This document shows, one piece after another, positions 9,781-17,660 of a DNA stretch of 64,000 bases. A program made the translations under genes and the position numbers. Origin of the DNA: Candidatus Ideonella esbjergensis (GTDB lineage Bacteria; Pseudomonadota; Gammaproteobacteria; Burkholderiales; Burkholderiaceae_C); NCBI GenBank assembly GCA_016710065.1, contig JADJLP010000007.1, positions 1 through 64,000 of the forward strand, written 5' to 3'. Every line of letters starts with the position of its first letter. Position 1 is the stretch's first letter. The notes beneath the pieces are model-generated. The model did no database searches, had not been told where the DNA came from, and saw only the letters and a program-made list of their open reading frames with translations.

Positions 9781-10011
9781 ATGCAGCCACAGCCAACCGA
9801 GGACGACACAGCACGCGCCGACACCGCTATCACGCTGTTCCTGCGCATGCCCAGCGTGATGCGCATGACGGGCCTGGGAAGGTCCACGATCTACCGGATG
9901 ATGGCGGAGCACACCTTCCCCTGCCCTGTGCGGCTGGGCGCGCGCGCAGTGGCCTGGCGCCGGGCCGACCTGGACCGCTGGAGCGAGGCCCGCCCGGTCA
10001 TCACGCACTGA
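9781..10011 (+). CDS. AlpA-family DNA-binding regulator / excisionase-like
   Basis: A 76-residue protein with the AlpA/MerR-like winged helix: FLRMPSVMRMTGLGRSTIYRMMAEHTFPCPVRLGARAVAWRRADLDRWSEAR. The MTGLGRSTIYRMM helix-turn-helix and the W(R)xxDLDRW end are diagnostic. AlpA proteins activate integrase or act as excisionases in P4-like and ICE elements. It sits 143 bp behind the integrase, on the same strand, with operator copy 1 in between. Whether it acts on the integrase, the excision reaction, or the operator itself is not shown by sequence. Confidence 0.88.
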   Translation: MQPQPTEDDTARADTAITLFLRMPSVMRMTGLGRSTIYRMMAEHTFPCPVRLGARAVAWRRADLDRWSEARPVITH

Positions 10012-10018
10012 GGCCCGC

Positions 10019-10345
10019 ATGGCCCTGCTCTACCCCGCCAACACCCACCTCTGGCAGGCGGGCGACCTGGTGATTCACGACGCCGATGCCAAGCGCGCCG
10101 ACATGCTGATGGTCGTGATCGGCTGCAACCGTCAGGGCATCTACCGCACGCGATACGCCTTCCCAGACGAGCAGCCCAGGGCTTGGCGACACAGGGGCTG
10201 GCGCAACACCCTGGCACCACTGCACGACCCGACCAGATTCGGCATCGTCGTGCCGGCGACCGCGCTCACACCCACGCCGCCAGCTTCAACACCCCGCCCA
10301 ACAGCAGCAAGGCAGCCAGCAGGCGCCCCCAGCGCCAAGTCGTGA
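10019..10345 (+). CDS. Hypothetical protein downstream of alpA
   Basis: A 108-residue ORF starting seven nt after the AlpA stop: MALLYPANTHLWQAGDLVIHDADAKRADMLMVVIGCNRQG followed by YRTRYAFPDEQPRAWRHRGWRNTLAPLHDPTRFGI. The first 80 residues look like a real globular protein; the last 25 are a Pro/Ala/Thr-rich tail that overlaps an opposite-strand ORF. I recognise no family. The close spacing suggests translation together with the AlpA gene. It may end functionally where the low-complexity tail starts. Confidence 0.6.
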   Translation: MALLYPANTHLWQAGDLVIHDADAKRADMLMVVIGCNRQGIYRTRYAFPDEQPRAWRHRGWRNTLAPLHDPTRFGIVVPATALTPTPPASTPRPTAARQPAGAPSAKS

Positions 10346-10589
10346 AGCGGTAGTGGTGATTGCGCCAGACGGCGCGGTGCAGCCGTCCCACAGCACACAG
10401 CACGGACACCGCCATAGCGAGAGGCCCCACAACGCCCAACGGCGCAGGCACCACACGAAGCAGAGCCACCCAAGCCAGCGGCCACAGCAACGCATCGAGC
10501 ACGGCAAGCCAGCCCCGGCCCGGCCAATACGGCAGATCCGGCGGCGGTGCACGCGCAACAAGCAGCCACATGATGTGGTTTTCGATCAA
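10266..10589 (-). CDS. Possible small membrane protein
   Basis: A 107-residue ORF with three or four hydrophobic segments (WLAVLDALLWPLAWVALLRV, VVGPLAMAVSVLCAVG, LLAALLLLGGVLKLAAWV) and an Arg-rich cytoplasmic loop, as expected of an inner-membrane protein. The apparent start is a TTG at 10589; an in-frame ATG occurs at 10571. It lies 50 nt downstream of the long ParB gene on the same strand and overlaps the tail of the plus-strand hypothetical gene. I do not recognise a family. The hydrophobic pattern makes a real gene plausible but not certain. Confidence 0.5.
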   Translation of the reverse strand: MIENHIMWLLVARAPPPDLPYWPGRGWLAVLDALLWPLAWVALLRVVPAPLGVVGPLAMAVSVLCAVGRLHRAVWRNHHYRFTTWRWGRLLAALLLLGGVLKLAAWV

Positions 10590-10639
10590 GGGCCTGCGGG
10601 CGAGTTCCGCGCCCGCAGGCCATCGTCAGGCCAATGCAC

Positions 10640-12667
10640 TCAACCCGTGGGCTGACGCAGCGGCGCTGGCAGCCAGCGCTTGCCCGCCAGCCGCATCTCG
10701 GCTTGCGCCACCAACTGTTCCTTCTTCAGCGGCAGCAGCGCTTCCGTGCCCTGCCCTGGGTCGGCCTCACGCACCGCCTGGACGATCTGCGCCTTGGACA
10801 CATGCGAGAGAAAGCCCGGGGCCGTGGGCTCCCACCAGTCGGCCATGTCCAGACCCACCGCCTTTGCGAGCGCATTGGCATCGCCGATCACGCCCGTTCC
10901 CGGCAAGACGTTCAGCGTGCTCGCTGCCCCAAAGGCCAGCAGTTCGATGAGTTCGGCTTGCGGCAAGGCCAGCACCCAGTCCCACCAGTCGGCACGCCGC
11001 TCTGGCAGTTTCCCGGCCCAGGACAGGCGAATCGCGTCCATGGCCCGCCTGGCCGTGCTGTCCTTCAGGTCATCCGCTGCCGCCGTCAGGGCGTGCTTGG
11101 CCGTTTGCGGCCTCACCTGCAAGGCCAAAGGGGTGTGGTAACTGACCTCGTCGAACAGCGACTGCAGGAAGACCATGGCCAGCGCCGCCAGCGCGACCTG
11201 CGGTTGCTGCGCCAGCATCGCCTGCAAGGCCAGGCTGCGATGCGCCCCCAGGCGCTTGAGCAGGCTGTCGCTGAGTTCGGTTCGCTCCTTGTCCACCTCG
11301 GCACCGGCAACGACCGACTTTTCAGGCGCTGGGCCAGCGACTTCAGTGGCCGCACCACGCGCCGCCACCAGGGCCTTGCGGTCCGTGTCGCGCAGCAGGC
11401 CCCGGATGATTTCCGGGCCACCGGTGCGAGCGGTGGTGACGATGACACCCGCATGGGCACGCACCTCGGCAGTCCAGCACTTGAGCGCATCCTGGATGGC
11501 CTTGCGTCGTGCTGCGATGTCCTCCTGCTCCACGGCTATGCACTCGGCTTGGTCGGCATCCCATTCCGGCGCTTCGTCCATCGCGCGTGACTGGTGTTCC
11601 AGTTCCTGATCCCTTGCCGCCAGCTCGGCCAGATCGGCTTTCTCCTGTGCCGTGGGCTTGCGCAGCTGTGGCTCGCAGGGCGTGAACTGCCGCAGTCCGC
11701 GTGAGTCCAGCTCCATCCTGGCCTCGACCCAAGCCCAGCCTTCCTCGCGCACCGTCGCGGCCAGCCCGTCCAGCTTCTCGGTGGCCAACCGTTCCAACAG
11801 CGCCGCGTCGTTCAGGTAGCGGCCCTGCTCGTCGTCAAACAGATCGCGCCGCACCACACCGCCCGCTGCCTCGTAGGCCTCCACCCCCACAAAGCGCACC
11901 AAGGCATTGCCGGCCACCTCGACCTCGCCCGCAGTCAGCCTGCGCCGCAGCGAGGCTGGCGCCCGGTCCCAGGAACTGGCTTCGAACCAGGCCCGCTCCT
12001 GCGCACCATGGTCGTCACTGAGCGCCAGAGCCATCAACTGATCCAGATTGATGCCGTCCTCGCGGTACAGCGCCAGCAGCCGGGGTGACACCGCCGACAG
12101 CTTCAGCCGGCGCTGCACGGTCAGCACCGACACCCCAAAGCGCGCCGCCACGTCCTCGATGCCCTTGCCCTGCGCGATCAGCGCCTGAAAGGCCTCGAAC
12201 TCATCGGCCGGGTGCATGGCCTCGCGCCCGCTGTTCTCGGCCAGACTCAGCTCCAGAGCCCGCTCGGGCGGCACCAGTTCGCACGCCACCTGGTGCGTCT
12301 GCGGCAACTGCCCGCGCTGTTGCAACAGCAGCAAGGCGCGCCGGCGACGCTCGCCAGCCGCCACCTCGAACCGAGGCTGCTTGGACTTGCCCCGGCCAGC
12401 CTCCTGGGACGTGACGATCAACGGGTGCAGCAGCCCCTGGGAGGCGATCAGCGCCGCCAGTTCCTCGACGCTCGCCGCACTGTGCCGGCGCACGTTGTGC
12501 TTGGGCGATGGCAGCAACTGTGCCAGCGCGATGGCCCGCATCGTCCTGGCCGGCACGGCAGCCGGCCCGCGCGGAGGCTCGTCCGCGTTCGTCTTGGCGA
12601 AGCCATTGAGATGTCCGTTGACCAAGCCTTGGACAGGCTGGGTCGCTTGTTCAGTCGTGTATTCCAT
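10640..12667 (-). CDS. Long ParB/RepB-family partition protein
   Basis: 675 residues. The N-terminal ParB/sulfiredoxin-like domain is clear: ALAQLLPSPKHNVRR, LAALIASQGLLHPLIV, FEVAAGERRRRALLLL and LSLAENSGREAMHPADEFEAF. It is followed by a KorB-like helix-turn-helix (IEDVAARFGVSVLTVQRRLKLS). The remaining 450 residues are an ICE-type extension of unknown role with coiled-coil stretches (QEKADLAELAARDQELEHQ). Typical ParB is about 300 residues, so this is the large variant found on mobile elements. No parA is beside it; the element has a second ParA/ParB pair at 47.3-49.1 kb. Binding site, perhaps the inverted repeat at 13002-13095, is inference. Confidence 0.85.
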   Translation of the reverse strand: MEYTTEQATQPVQGLVNGHLNGFAKTNADEPPRGPAAVPARTMRAIALAQLLPSPKHNVRRHSAASVEELAALIASQGLLHPLIVTSQEAGRGKSKQPRFEVAAGERRRRALLLLQQRGQLPQTHQVACELVPPERALELSLAENSGREAMHPADEFEAFQALIAQGKGIEDVAARFGVSVLTVQRRLKLSAVSPRLLALYREDGINLDQLMALALSDDHGAQERAWFEASSWDRAPASLRRRLTAGEVEVAGNALVRFVGVEAYEAAGGVVRRDLFDDEQGRYLNDAALLERLATEKLDGLAATVREEGWAWVEARMELDSRGLRQFTPCEPQLRKPTAQEKADLAELAARDQELEHQSRAMDEAPEWDADQAECIAVEQEDIAARRKAIQDALKCWTAEVRAHAGVIVTTARTGGPEIIRGLLRDTDRKALVAARGAATEVAGPAPEKSVVAGAEVDKERTELSDSLLKRLGAHRSLALQAMLAQQPQVALAALAMVFLQSLFDEVSYHTPLALQVRPQTAKHALTAAADDLKDSTARRAMDAIRLSWAGKLPERRADWWDWVLALPQAELIELLAFGAASTLNVLPGTGVIGDANALAKAVGLDMADWWEPTAPGFLSHVSKAQIVQAVREADPGQGTEALLPLKKEQLVAQAEMRLAGKRWLPAPLRQPTG

Positions 12668-13426
12668 GGTGATGAACTCCAGTGATTGAAGATGCTTCGT
12701 CGCCTTGCCTCCAACGCCGACTCAGGGCGGCAGCCCCGGCCACGGCAGCTCAAAACCCCTGTGCACGCGGCACCACACGGCAACCGTTCGTAAGAACGGC
12801 TGTCCCCTGCGGTTCCGGTGGATGCCGGCTGGTGTCATAGGCCCTGCCTTTCGTGAGTTCGCTGCCTTCAAAGCCCATCTGCTCCAAGTTCCGAGGGAGC
12901 CGGATTCGGCTGTTGCATCCCGGGTCGTGGTACTGCCTGTTGAGCTGTGTTCTGCCCCGCATTCGTCGGTCGCCGTGCGAGGCCCAGAGCGCCGCGGAGC
13001 AGCGCTGACGCCAGGGCAGCGTGGAATTAATGGCAGGGGCCCGCCGCAGGTGGGATGGCGGCCGTTTATGCCGCGAAAGGCCCTGGCGTCAGCGCGCGCG
13101 GCGCTAGGGTTCGCACATGAGGCGAGCGATGAATTCGGGGCGGCTCAAGCGCGCCGCGACCAGGGATGCGGCCGCTCGCAGGGAGTCCTCCCGCAGAGCG
13201 GCCGGCATACCGCCTGCCTCGGCAGGCGCACGACACGGAACGTCTTGGGACACTAGCGCCAGACATCATTGGTAACGCTGGACACCGACCAGAAACAGGC
13301 TGCCTGTGGACAACTTTTCTCTGCATGTCCTTAATTTGGTGACGAGCAGCGACCCATGTGACAGGTCGGCGCGCAGCCGCCAACCCGAGCGGTCCACCGG
13401 TCGCCACAGACCTGTTGGAGCACGGA
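12668..13426. other. Non-coding stretch between the long parB and the regulatory genes
   Basis: About 760 bp with no convincing gene. It holds the 13002-13095 inverted repeat and several GC-rich short palindromes (for example GCCTGCCTCGGCAGGC near 13212). A transcript reading right would supply the 13427 gene. The region is a candidate for a cis-acting locus (origin, centromere or promoter). Confidence 0.4.
13002..13095. repeat. Perfect 16-bp inverted repeat, candidate cis-acting site
   Basis: GCGCTGACGCCAGGGC at 13002-13017 and its exact complement GCCCTGGCGTCAGCGC at 13080-13095, 62 nt apart, in the non-coding region upstream of the long parB. A 16-bp perfect match in this spacing is unlikely by chance. 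Possible roles are a replication origin, a ParB-binding centromere or a regulator site; no data separate these. Confidence 0.6.
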
Positions 13427-13876
13427 ATGCGTCCAGAACCAGGATCACGCGCCGCGTTGATCGCGGTGCCAGCCGAGGTGTCTGCCCAGCACGGGCCGGT
13501 TCACCACGGCCCGGACGCGGAACTGGCCCGGCCGTTGAGCCCCAAGGCCACCGCCCTGCACCTGCGCCGCCAACGTGCCGCCACGCTCAAGTTGGCGAAG
13601 CAGGCGCCCAGCACCAACCCGGATCCCAACGGGCCCTTGCTACTGAGCAGCGAGGACGGCGCGCTGAGCTTCAGCCTGCAGGTCACACCCGCAGGCTTCT
13701 ATGTCGAACGGACCCAGCGCCGACCTCTGGACGCCCACCTGGTGCAGGCCATGCTCTTCGAGGAACTGGAAGCCTTCCTGTCCTGGTGCGAGGCCGACCC
13801 GGTGCGCTTCGACCACCCCCTGGTCTACCTGCGTCTGCGCCGCCATGGCAACGCACACCTGCCCCGGCGCCTCTGA
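13427..13876 (+). CDS. Conserved-looking hypothetical protein upstream of luxR-type gene
   Basis: 149 residues from ATG 13427, chosen for the GGAG at -10. The C-terminal half is well structured: LLLSSEDGALSFSLQVTPAGFYVERTQ, then VQAMLFEELEAFLSWCEADPVRFDHPLVYLRLRRHG. An Arg/Ala-rich helix comes before it. It overlaps the LuxR-type gene by 32 nt, so the two are probably translated together and may function together. I recognise no family. An in-frame ATG at 13358 would lengthen it by 23 residues. Confidence 0.65.
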   Translation: MRPEPGSRAALIAVPAEVSAQHGPVHHGPDAELARPLSPKATALHLRRQRAATLKLAKQAPSTNPDPNGPLLLSSEDGALSFSLQVTPAGFYVERTQRRPLDAHLVQAMLFEELEAFLSWCEADPVRFDHPLVYLRLRRHGNAHLPRRL

Positions 13877-14645
13877 GCCCTACAGCCCGTGCCTGGGCCT
13901 GGGTCTGCGCGCACGCTGTGCCGAGTGCACGGTGCAGGTCTGCGAGGCGGTGGCCCAGATTGGGTTGGCCCATCACGAGGCCGAGGCCATCACTCACCTG
14001 AAGCAGGCCACGGCCCGACTGGGCGCTGACGCGGCGGTTTACACCAGCTTCGTGCGCGACGATGCGACCTACGCTTCCTACCGCAGCCTGCTGGCTTGCG
14101 ATCCACGCTGGGCGGCGGAGTACGCCCGCAATGGTTGGTGCGCTGATGACCCCTGGCTGCACTACGCGCTGCACTGCTGTGAGCCTATCCGCGCCAGCGA
14201 ATTGCCCACGCTCAGCCCACGTCAGCGCCTGGTAGCACACGCCGCCGCCGAGTACGGCTTCCGGTCGGCGGTCATCGTGCCCACGCCTTCACCAGCGGGT
14301 CAGTCGCGTGTGGGCGTGCTGTGCCTGGGCTCGGCCAGCGAGGGCTACTTCGAGGACCCGGCCTACGGACTGATCAAGGCCTTGGCGCGCGGGCTGGCCA
14401 TGGAGCTGCAGGACTGGTGGCACCGCCGCATCAAGGTGGAACTGGTGGCCAGGGCCCACATCAACGCGGACGATCTGGAACTGCTGCGCCACGAAGACCT
14501 GGGGCACAGCAGCAAGGTCATCGCCAAAGCGCTGGGCACCGAAGCCAAGACCATCGACTGCCGCTTCCAGCGACTCAACATCAAGCTGGACGCGGTGAAT
14601 CGGCGTGAGGCCGTTCGGCGCGCCAAGCTCTACGGTCTGATCTGA
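13845..14645 (+). CDS. LuxR-family regulator with autoinducer-binding domain
   Basis: 266 residues from ATG 13845. Residues around 50-210 resemble the autoinducer-binding domain: YTSFVRDDATYASYRSLLACDP, WAAEYARNGWCADDPWLHYAL (the conserved W-x-x-x-Y and D-P), then HAAAEYGFRSAVIVPTPSP. The C-terminal 60 residues form a LuxR-type HTH (ELLRHEDLGHSSKVIAKALGTEAKTIDCRFQRLNIKLDAVNRREAV). TraR-type proteins of this class control conjugation in agrobacterial plasmids. No luxI-like synthase is in the window, so this is a solo receptor that may sense host-made or foreign acyl-homoserine lactones, or another ligand. Confidence 0.82.
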   Translation: MATHTCPGASEPYSPCLGLGLRARCAECTVQVCEAVAQIGLAHHEAEAITHLKQATARLGADAAVYTSFVRDDATYASYRSLLACDPRWAAEYARNGWCADDPWLHYALHCCEPIRASELPTLSPRQRLVAHAAAEYGFRSAVIVPTPSPAGQSRVGVLCLGSASEGYFEDPAYGLIKALARGLAMELQDWWHRRIKVELVARAHINADDLELLRHEDLGHSSKVIAKALGTEAKTIDCRFQRLNIKLDAVNRREAVRRAKLYGLI

Positions 14646-14680
14646 TCTTTGGCCAGCCACCCGGGCCCTCGCGAGCGAGA

Positions 14681-15733
14681 TCAACCGGCCAACCACTGCC
14701 TCACGAAGGCCGACACCTCGGTCGGGGCCAGTGAATTCAAGCGGATCACATGGGCACAGGCCTGCCCACTCAGGCGCGCATGGCGTGGGTCTATGTATTC
14801 CTCGATCAACAAGGCCAAGGCCTCGGTGGCTTGTCCCTGACCGACCATGTTGCGGCAGCGTGAGAGCAAGGCCTTGGGGGGCGCCCCGTCCAGCGCTGCA
14901 AACGCGTCCAGCAGGCTGGCCATCGAGGCGTCCTGCAGCAGCAGGCTTTCTCGCCAGGCACTGGCGCGCGCCTCACATGGCACCTCCAGGCACATCGTGA
15001 TCGCGCAGGCCAGCGCGTCGCGCAAAGCGGGCGGCAGGCTCAAGCCGGCAACAGGAGCGGCCCAGTCTCGGACCCAGACCATGCGCCCAGGATCGAGCTC
15101 GCGCATCGCGGCCAGCAGGGCGGACTCGAAGGCCGACTGGCTGGGTGTGGCCTCGCCCGGCATGCACAGGCCACGCACCGTTCGCTGCCCTGCCAATGCG
15201 ACCAGATCCAACACCTGATGGCCCTGTTCCTGCAAGGCCGCCAGCACCCTCACCGCGCCACTCACGGGCGGCGCCTGCAAACGCGTGAACACATGGCTGC
15301 GGGCCAGCACCTCCAGACCGGCCACCACCCAGCGCTGGTAGTTGGGCCAGCCGCCGGGCAGCACATCGACCTGGTAGCCCAGCTGCTTCAGCGGTGCGGC
15401 CCAGACGACGGCATCCAGTCCGCCCCGGTCGCAATACACCAGCACAGGTGAACCCGGCTCGACACTGCGCAGGTGCGCTGCAAGTGCATAGGGCAAAGCA
15501 GGTTCGCCGTCACTCGCTCTGAGCGCGGTCACGCGCATGCCTTCGTCCAGATCCGCACGGGTGTGGGCCAGACCCGCCAGGCACGCCGGCAGGTTCACGG
15601 CATGGGGCAAATGATCCTCGTCGTACGCAGCCGGGGCACGCGCATCGATGACGAGGGCGTAGCTGGAGAACTCCTGCACTTCCAGCTGGTGCGGGTGCAC
15701 CCCTGGGCCGATGGACGCCAAGGACTTGCGCAT
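14681..15733 (-). CDS. SelU/MnmH-like rhodanese protein lacking a clear P-loop
   Basis: 350 residues. The N-terminal rhodanese domain has VIDARAPAAYDEDHLPHAVNLP and the active-site loop VLVYCDRGGLDAV (Cys 101), followed by GGWPNYQRWVV as in tRNA 2-selenouridine synthase. The C-terminal half also aligns by pattern: VLDLVALAGQRTVRGL, then TPSQSAFESALLAAM and LSLPPALRDAL. In SelU the second domain begins with a GxTGSGKT ATP-binding loop and a LDLExLAxHRGS block; here the P-loop is replaced by PPVSGAVRVLAAL and HRGS by GQRT. It therefore looks like a SelU relative that has lost nucleotide binding. Operator copy 2 lies 23 bp upstream. Confidence 0.72.
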   Translation of the reverse strand: MRKSLASIGPGVHPHQLEVQEFSSYALVIDARAPAAYDEDHLPHAVNLPACLAGLAHTRADLDEGMRVTALRASDGEPALPYALAAHLRSVEPGSPVLVYCDRGGLDAVVWAAPLKQLGYQVDVLPGGWPNYQRWVVAGLEVLARSHVFTRLQAPPVSGAVRVLAALQEQGHQVLDLVALAGQRTVRGLCMPGEATPSQSAFESALLAAMRELDPGRMVWVRDWAAPVAGLSLPPALRDALACAITMCLEVPCEARASAWRESLLLQDASMASLLDAFAALDGAPPKALLSRCRNMVGQGQATEALALLIEEYIDPRHARLSGQACAHVIRLNSLAPTEVSAFVRQWLAG

Positions 15734-15755
15734 CGTGGTCGACCTCTCTCGTTCT

Positions 15756-15781
15756 GCAAGAAATCAGCCCAAATCCAGCAT
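15756..15781. promoter_or_regulatory. Operator copy 2 between selU-like gene and transfer operon
   Basis: Arms TGCAAGAAAT (15756-15765) and AAATCCAGCA (15772-15781). It lies in the 147-bp divergent promoter region, 23 bp from the SelU-like start and 100 bp from the first transfer gene, and so could control both transcripts. Confidence 0.6.
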
Positions 15782-15880
15782 TCGGGCCTGTGGCTATGAG
15801 ACCTAGAGTGGGCTCCAGGCGTTCCCCGCGAGCGCCCCGGGATCCCTCCTCCGGAACACCCTAGCCAACGAGGTCACGCC

Positions 15881-16462
15881 ATGGACCGTGCAGCCATCCT
15901 AGACCGGGCAACTGACAGTGCCAAGCGGAGTTGCAAGCGGACAAGCCGCCCCGCCTCAACGTGGCGTCAGCGTTTGTTGCTGGCCCTGGCGACCGGCTTG
16001 GCCCTCACTGCAGGCCCGGCGCTGGCGGTCGACGGCTGCGTCGTGCTGCTGTGCTTTGCTGCCCCCAACTGGGGGGCGATTCCCAAGTGCGTGCCGCCAA
16101 TCCGTCGGGTGCTGCGCGACCTGGCCTTGGGTCGGCCCTTCCCCATCTGCGCCATGTCCGGTGCGGGCAACACCGCCGGCAACCAGTGGGCCAGCGTCCC
16201 CGACAACTGCCCGCCGCAGTACACCCGTGCGCCCGATGGCATCAATGCCGTGACCGCCACCTGCGACTACAGCGGCGCGGTCTCAGTCAACATCGCCGGC
16301 AGCCTGTGGGCTCGCACCTGGTGGAGCATGGGCGGCGACACCGTCACCGAGTTCACGCCTACGGCCAAGGCCGCCATGGCCAGCTACAACACGCGTTTCG
16401 ACCAGGACTACGCGGTCTGGTTCTCGCTGCAGCCACCCCCGGTGGACCCGAGCCTGCCCTGA
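15881..16462 (+). CDS. TrbM/KikA-like secreted conjugation protein
   Basis: 193 residues, first gene of the transfer operon. A basic N-terminus and hydrophobic segment (LLLALATGLALTAGPALA) give a signal peptide. The mature part starts VDGCVVLLCFAAPNW, then KCVPPIRRVLRDLALGRPFPICAMSGAGN, a spaced-cysteine pattern resembling the TrbM/KikA/MpfK family of conjugation proteins. Six cysteines in the mature part suggest periplasmic disulfides. The gene is seven bases from the VirB1-like gene. The family call rests on the pattern and on the operon position. Confidence 0.62.
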   Translation: MDRAAILDRATDSAKRSCKRTSRPASTWRQRLLLALATGLALTAGPALAVDGCVVLLCFAAPNWGAIPKCVPPIRRVLRDLALGRPFPICAMSGAGNTAGNQWASVPDNCPPQYTRAPDGINAVTATCDYSGAVSVNIAGSLWARTWWSMGGDTVTEFTPTAKAAMASYNTRFDQDYAVWFSLQPPPVDPSLP

Positions 16463-16469
16463 GGCTGCG

Positions 16470-17009
16470 ATGGACAACGCCGTCTTCATCTCCCTGGCCC
16501 TGGCTTGTGCACCGCAGGTGCATGCCGGCACGGCGAACGCCCTGGTGGCAGTCGAGAGTGGCCACAACCCGCATGCCATCGGCGTGGTGGGCGGTGCCCT
16601 GCTGCGCCAGCCACGCAACGCGTCAGAGGCCCTGGCCACCGCTAGGGTGCTGCAGGCCGAAGGCTGGAACTTCAGCGTCGGGCTGGCACAGATCAATGTG
16701 CGCAACCTGCCCCGGCTGGGGCTGACGCTGGACCAGGCCTTCGAGCCCTGCGCCAACCTGGGTGCCATGCAAACCATCCTCGGCGAGTGCAAGAAACGCG
16801 CACTGCAGCGCGAAGCCAGCGACGCGGTCAGTGCCCAGCGCGGCTTGCGCCGCGCCCTGTCCTGCTACTACAGCGGCAACTTCGTCACCGGCTTCGAGCA
16901 CGGCTATGTGCGCCGCGTGGCGCTGGCTGCCCGAACCTCCCTGTCCTCTCCCCTGCCTGTCCCCACCATGGTCCCCACCGCTGTCCCCACCCCCAAGGAG
17001 GCATCATGA
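16470..17009 (+). CDS. virB1: VirB1-like lytic transglycosylase
   Basis: Soluble lytic transglycosylase that opens peptidoglycan for assembly of the conjugation machine. The SLT fold is shown by TANALVAVESGHNPHAIGVV (catalytic Glu in VESGHNP), FSVGLAQINVRNLPRLG and ALSCYYSGNFVTGF. 179 residues, with a Pro/Thr-rich tail (PTMVPTAVPTPKEAS). The stop overlaps the virB2 start codon. No long signal peptide is seen, but the N-terminus (VFISLALACAPQVHAGTA) is hydrophobic. Confidence 0.88.
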   Translation: MDNAVFISLALACAPQVHAGTANALVAVESGHNPHAIGVVGGALLRQPRNASEALATARVLQAEGWNFSVGLAQINVRNLPRLGLTLDQAFEPCANLGAMQTILGECKKRALQREASDAVSAQRGLRRALSCYYSGNFVTGFEHGYVRRVALAARTSLSSPLPVPTMVPTAVPTPKEAS

Positions 17010-17308
17010 AGCCATCGTTCCAGAATCTTCACCTTGGCCACCATCTGGTCTGCGCCGCCGCCGCGTTGTTGTTCTTCGCCCTGCCTGCGCTGGTGCGGGC
17101 CCAGGGTTTCGACAAGGTCAACACCACAGTCACCAACATCAACACCATCCTGGTGACGGTCTCGGTGGCGGTGGTGACCATCGCCATCATCTGGGCCGGA
17201 TTCAAGATGATCTTCCAGGGCGCCCGCCTGGCCGACGTGGCCAATGTGCTGATCGGCGGCACCCTGGTCGGTGGTGCCTCGGCCATGGCCGCCTTCATCG
17301 TCAACTGA
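17006..17308 (+). CDS. virB2: VirB2-like pilin
   Basis: Major pilus subunit. 100 residues, with an AAGGAGG ribosome site before ATG 17006. A signal peptide (LVCAAAALLFFALPALVRAQG) is followed by two hydrophobic helices, VTVSVAVVTIAIIWAGFKMIF and LIGGTLVGGASAMAAFIV, separated by a short polar loop. This two-helix hairpin is the VirB2/TrbC pilin topology. Position between VirB1 and VirB3 supports it. Confidence 0.88.
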   Translation: MKPSFQNLHLGHHLVCAAAALLFFALPALVRAQGFDKVNTTVTNINTILVTVSVAVVTIAIIWAGFKMIFQGARLADVANVLIGGTLVGGASAMAAFIVN

Positions 17309-17327
17309 AGCCAGGCCGGGAGCTGCC

Positions 17328-17660
17328 ATGCAGGCCGAAGCCATCTACAAGGGTGCCACCCGCCCGGCCATGAAACTGGGCATCCCCCTGGTGCCCCTGG
17401 TCGTGCTGTTCGGCAGCGGCATGCTGCTGATCCTCTGGGGTGGAACCCTGGTCAGCTGGTGGCTGGCACCCGCCGTGCTGCTGGCCTGGCTGCCAGCCCT
17501 GGTCTGGATGCGCTACGTCACCCATCTCGACGACCAGCGCTTCAGGCAGATGTTCGTCGCGATGAAGCTGCGCCTGCATGACCGCAACCACCGCTTCTGG
17601 CATGCGCGCAGCTATGCGCCCACCCTCTACCGGGGAGCCCACGATGCTTGGCATGTCTAG
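17328..17660 (+). CDS. virB3: VirB3-like inner-membrane protein
   Basis: 110 residues beginning MQAEAIYKGATRPAMKLGIPL, the conserved VirB3/TrbD start, then two hydrophobic helices (VPLVVLFGSGMLLILWGG and LVSWWLAPAVLLAWLPALVWM) and a soluble tail. VirB3 assembles with VirB4 at the inner membrane; in this element the genes overlap by 17 nt, so translational coupling is likely. Confidence 0.88.
   Translation: MQAEAIYKGATRPAMKLGIPLVPLVVLFGSGMLLILWGGTLVSWWLAPAVLLAWLPALVWMRYVTHLDDQRFRQMFVAMKLRLHDRNHRFWHARSYAPTLYRGAHDAWHV

Noticed and set aside
10634..11590. 318-codon plus-strand ORF across the long parB gene
   Set aside because: Arg/Gly/Leu-rich shadow of the ParB frame with no recognisable fold.
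13305..13313. TGTGGACAA, one base from a DnaA box
   Set aside because: Single, imperfect copy without an AT-rich region or iterons; not enough to call a replication origin.
13845..15733. Search for a luxI-type synthase near the LuxR-type gene
   Set aside because: No gene of suitable size or pattern; the neighbours are a hypothetical gene and a SelU-like gene.
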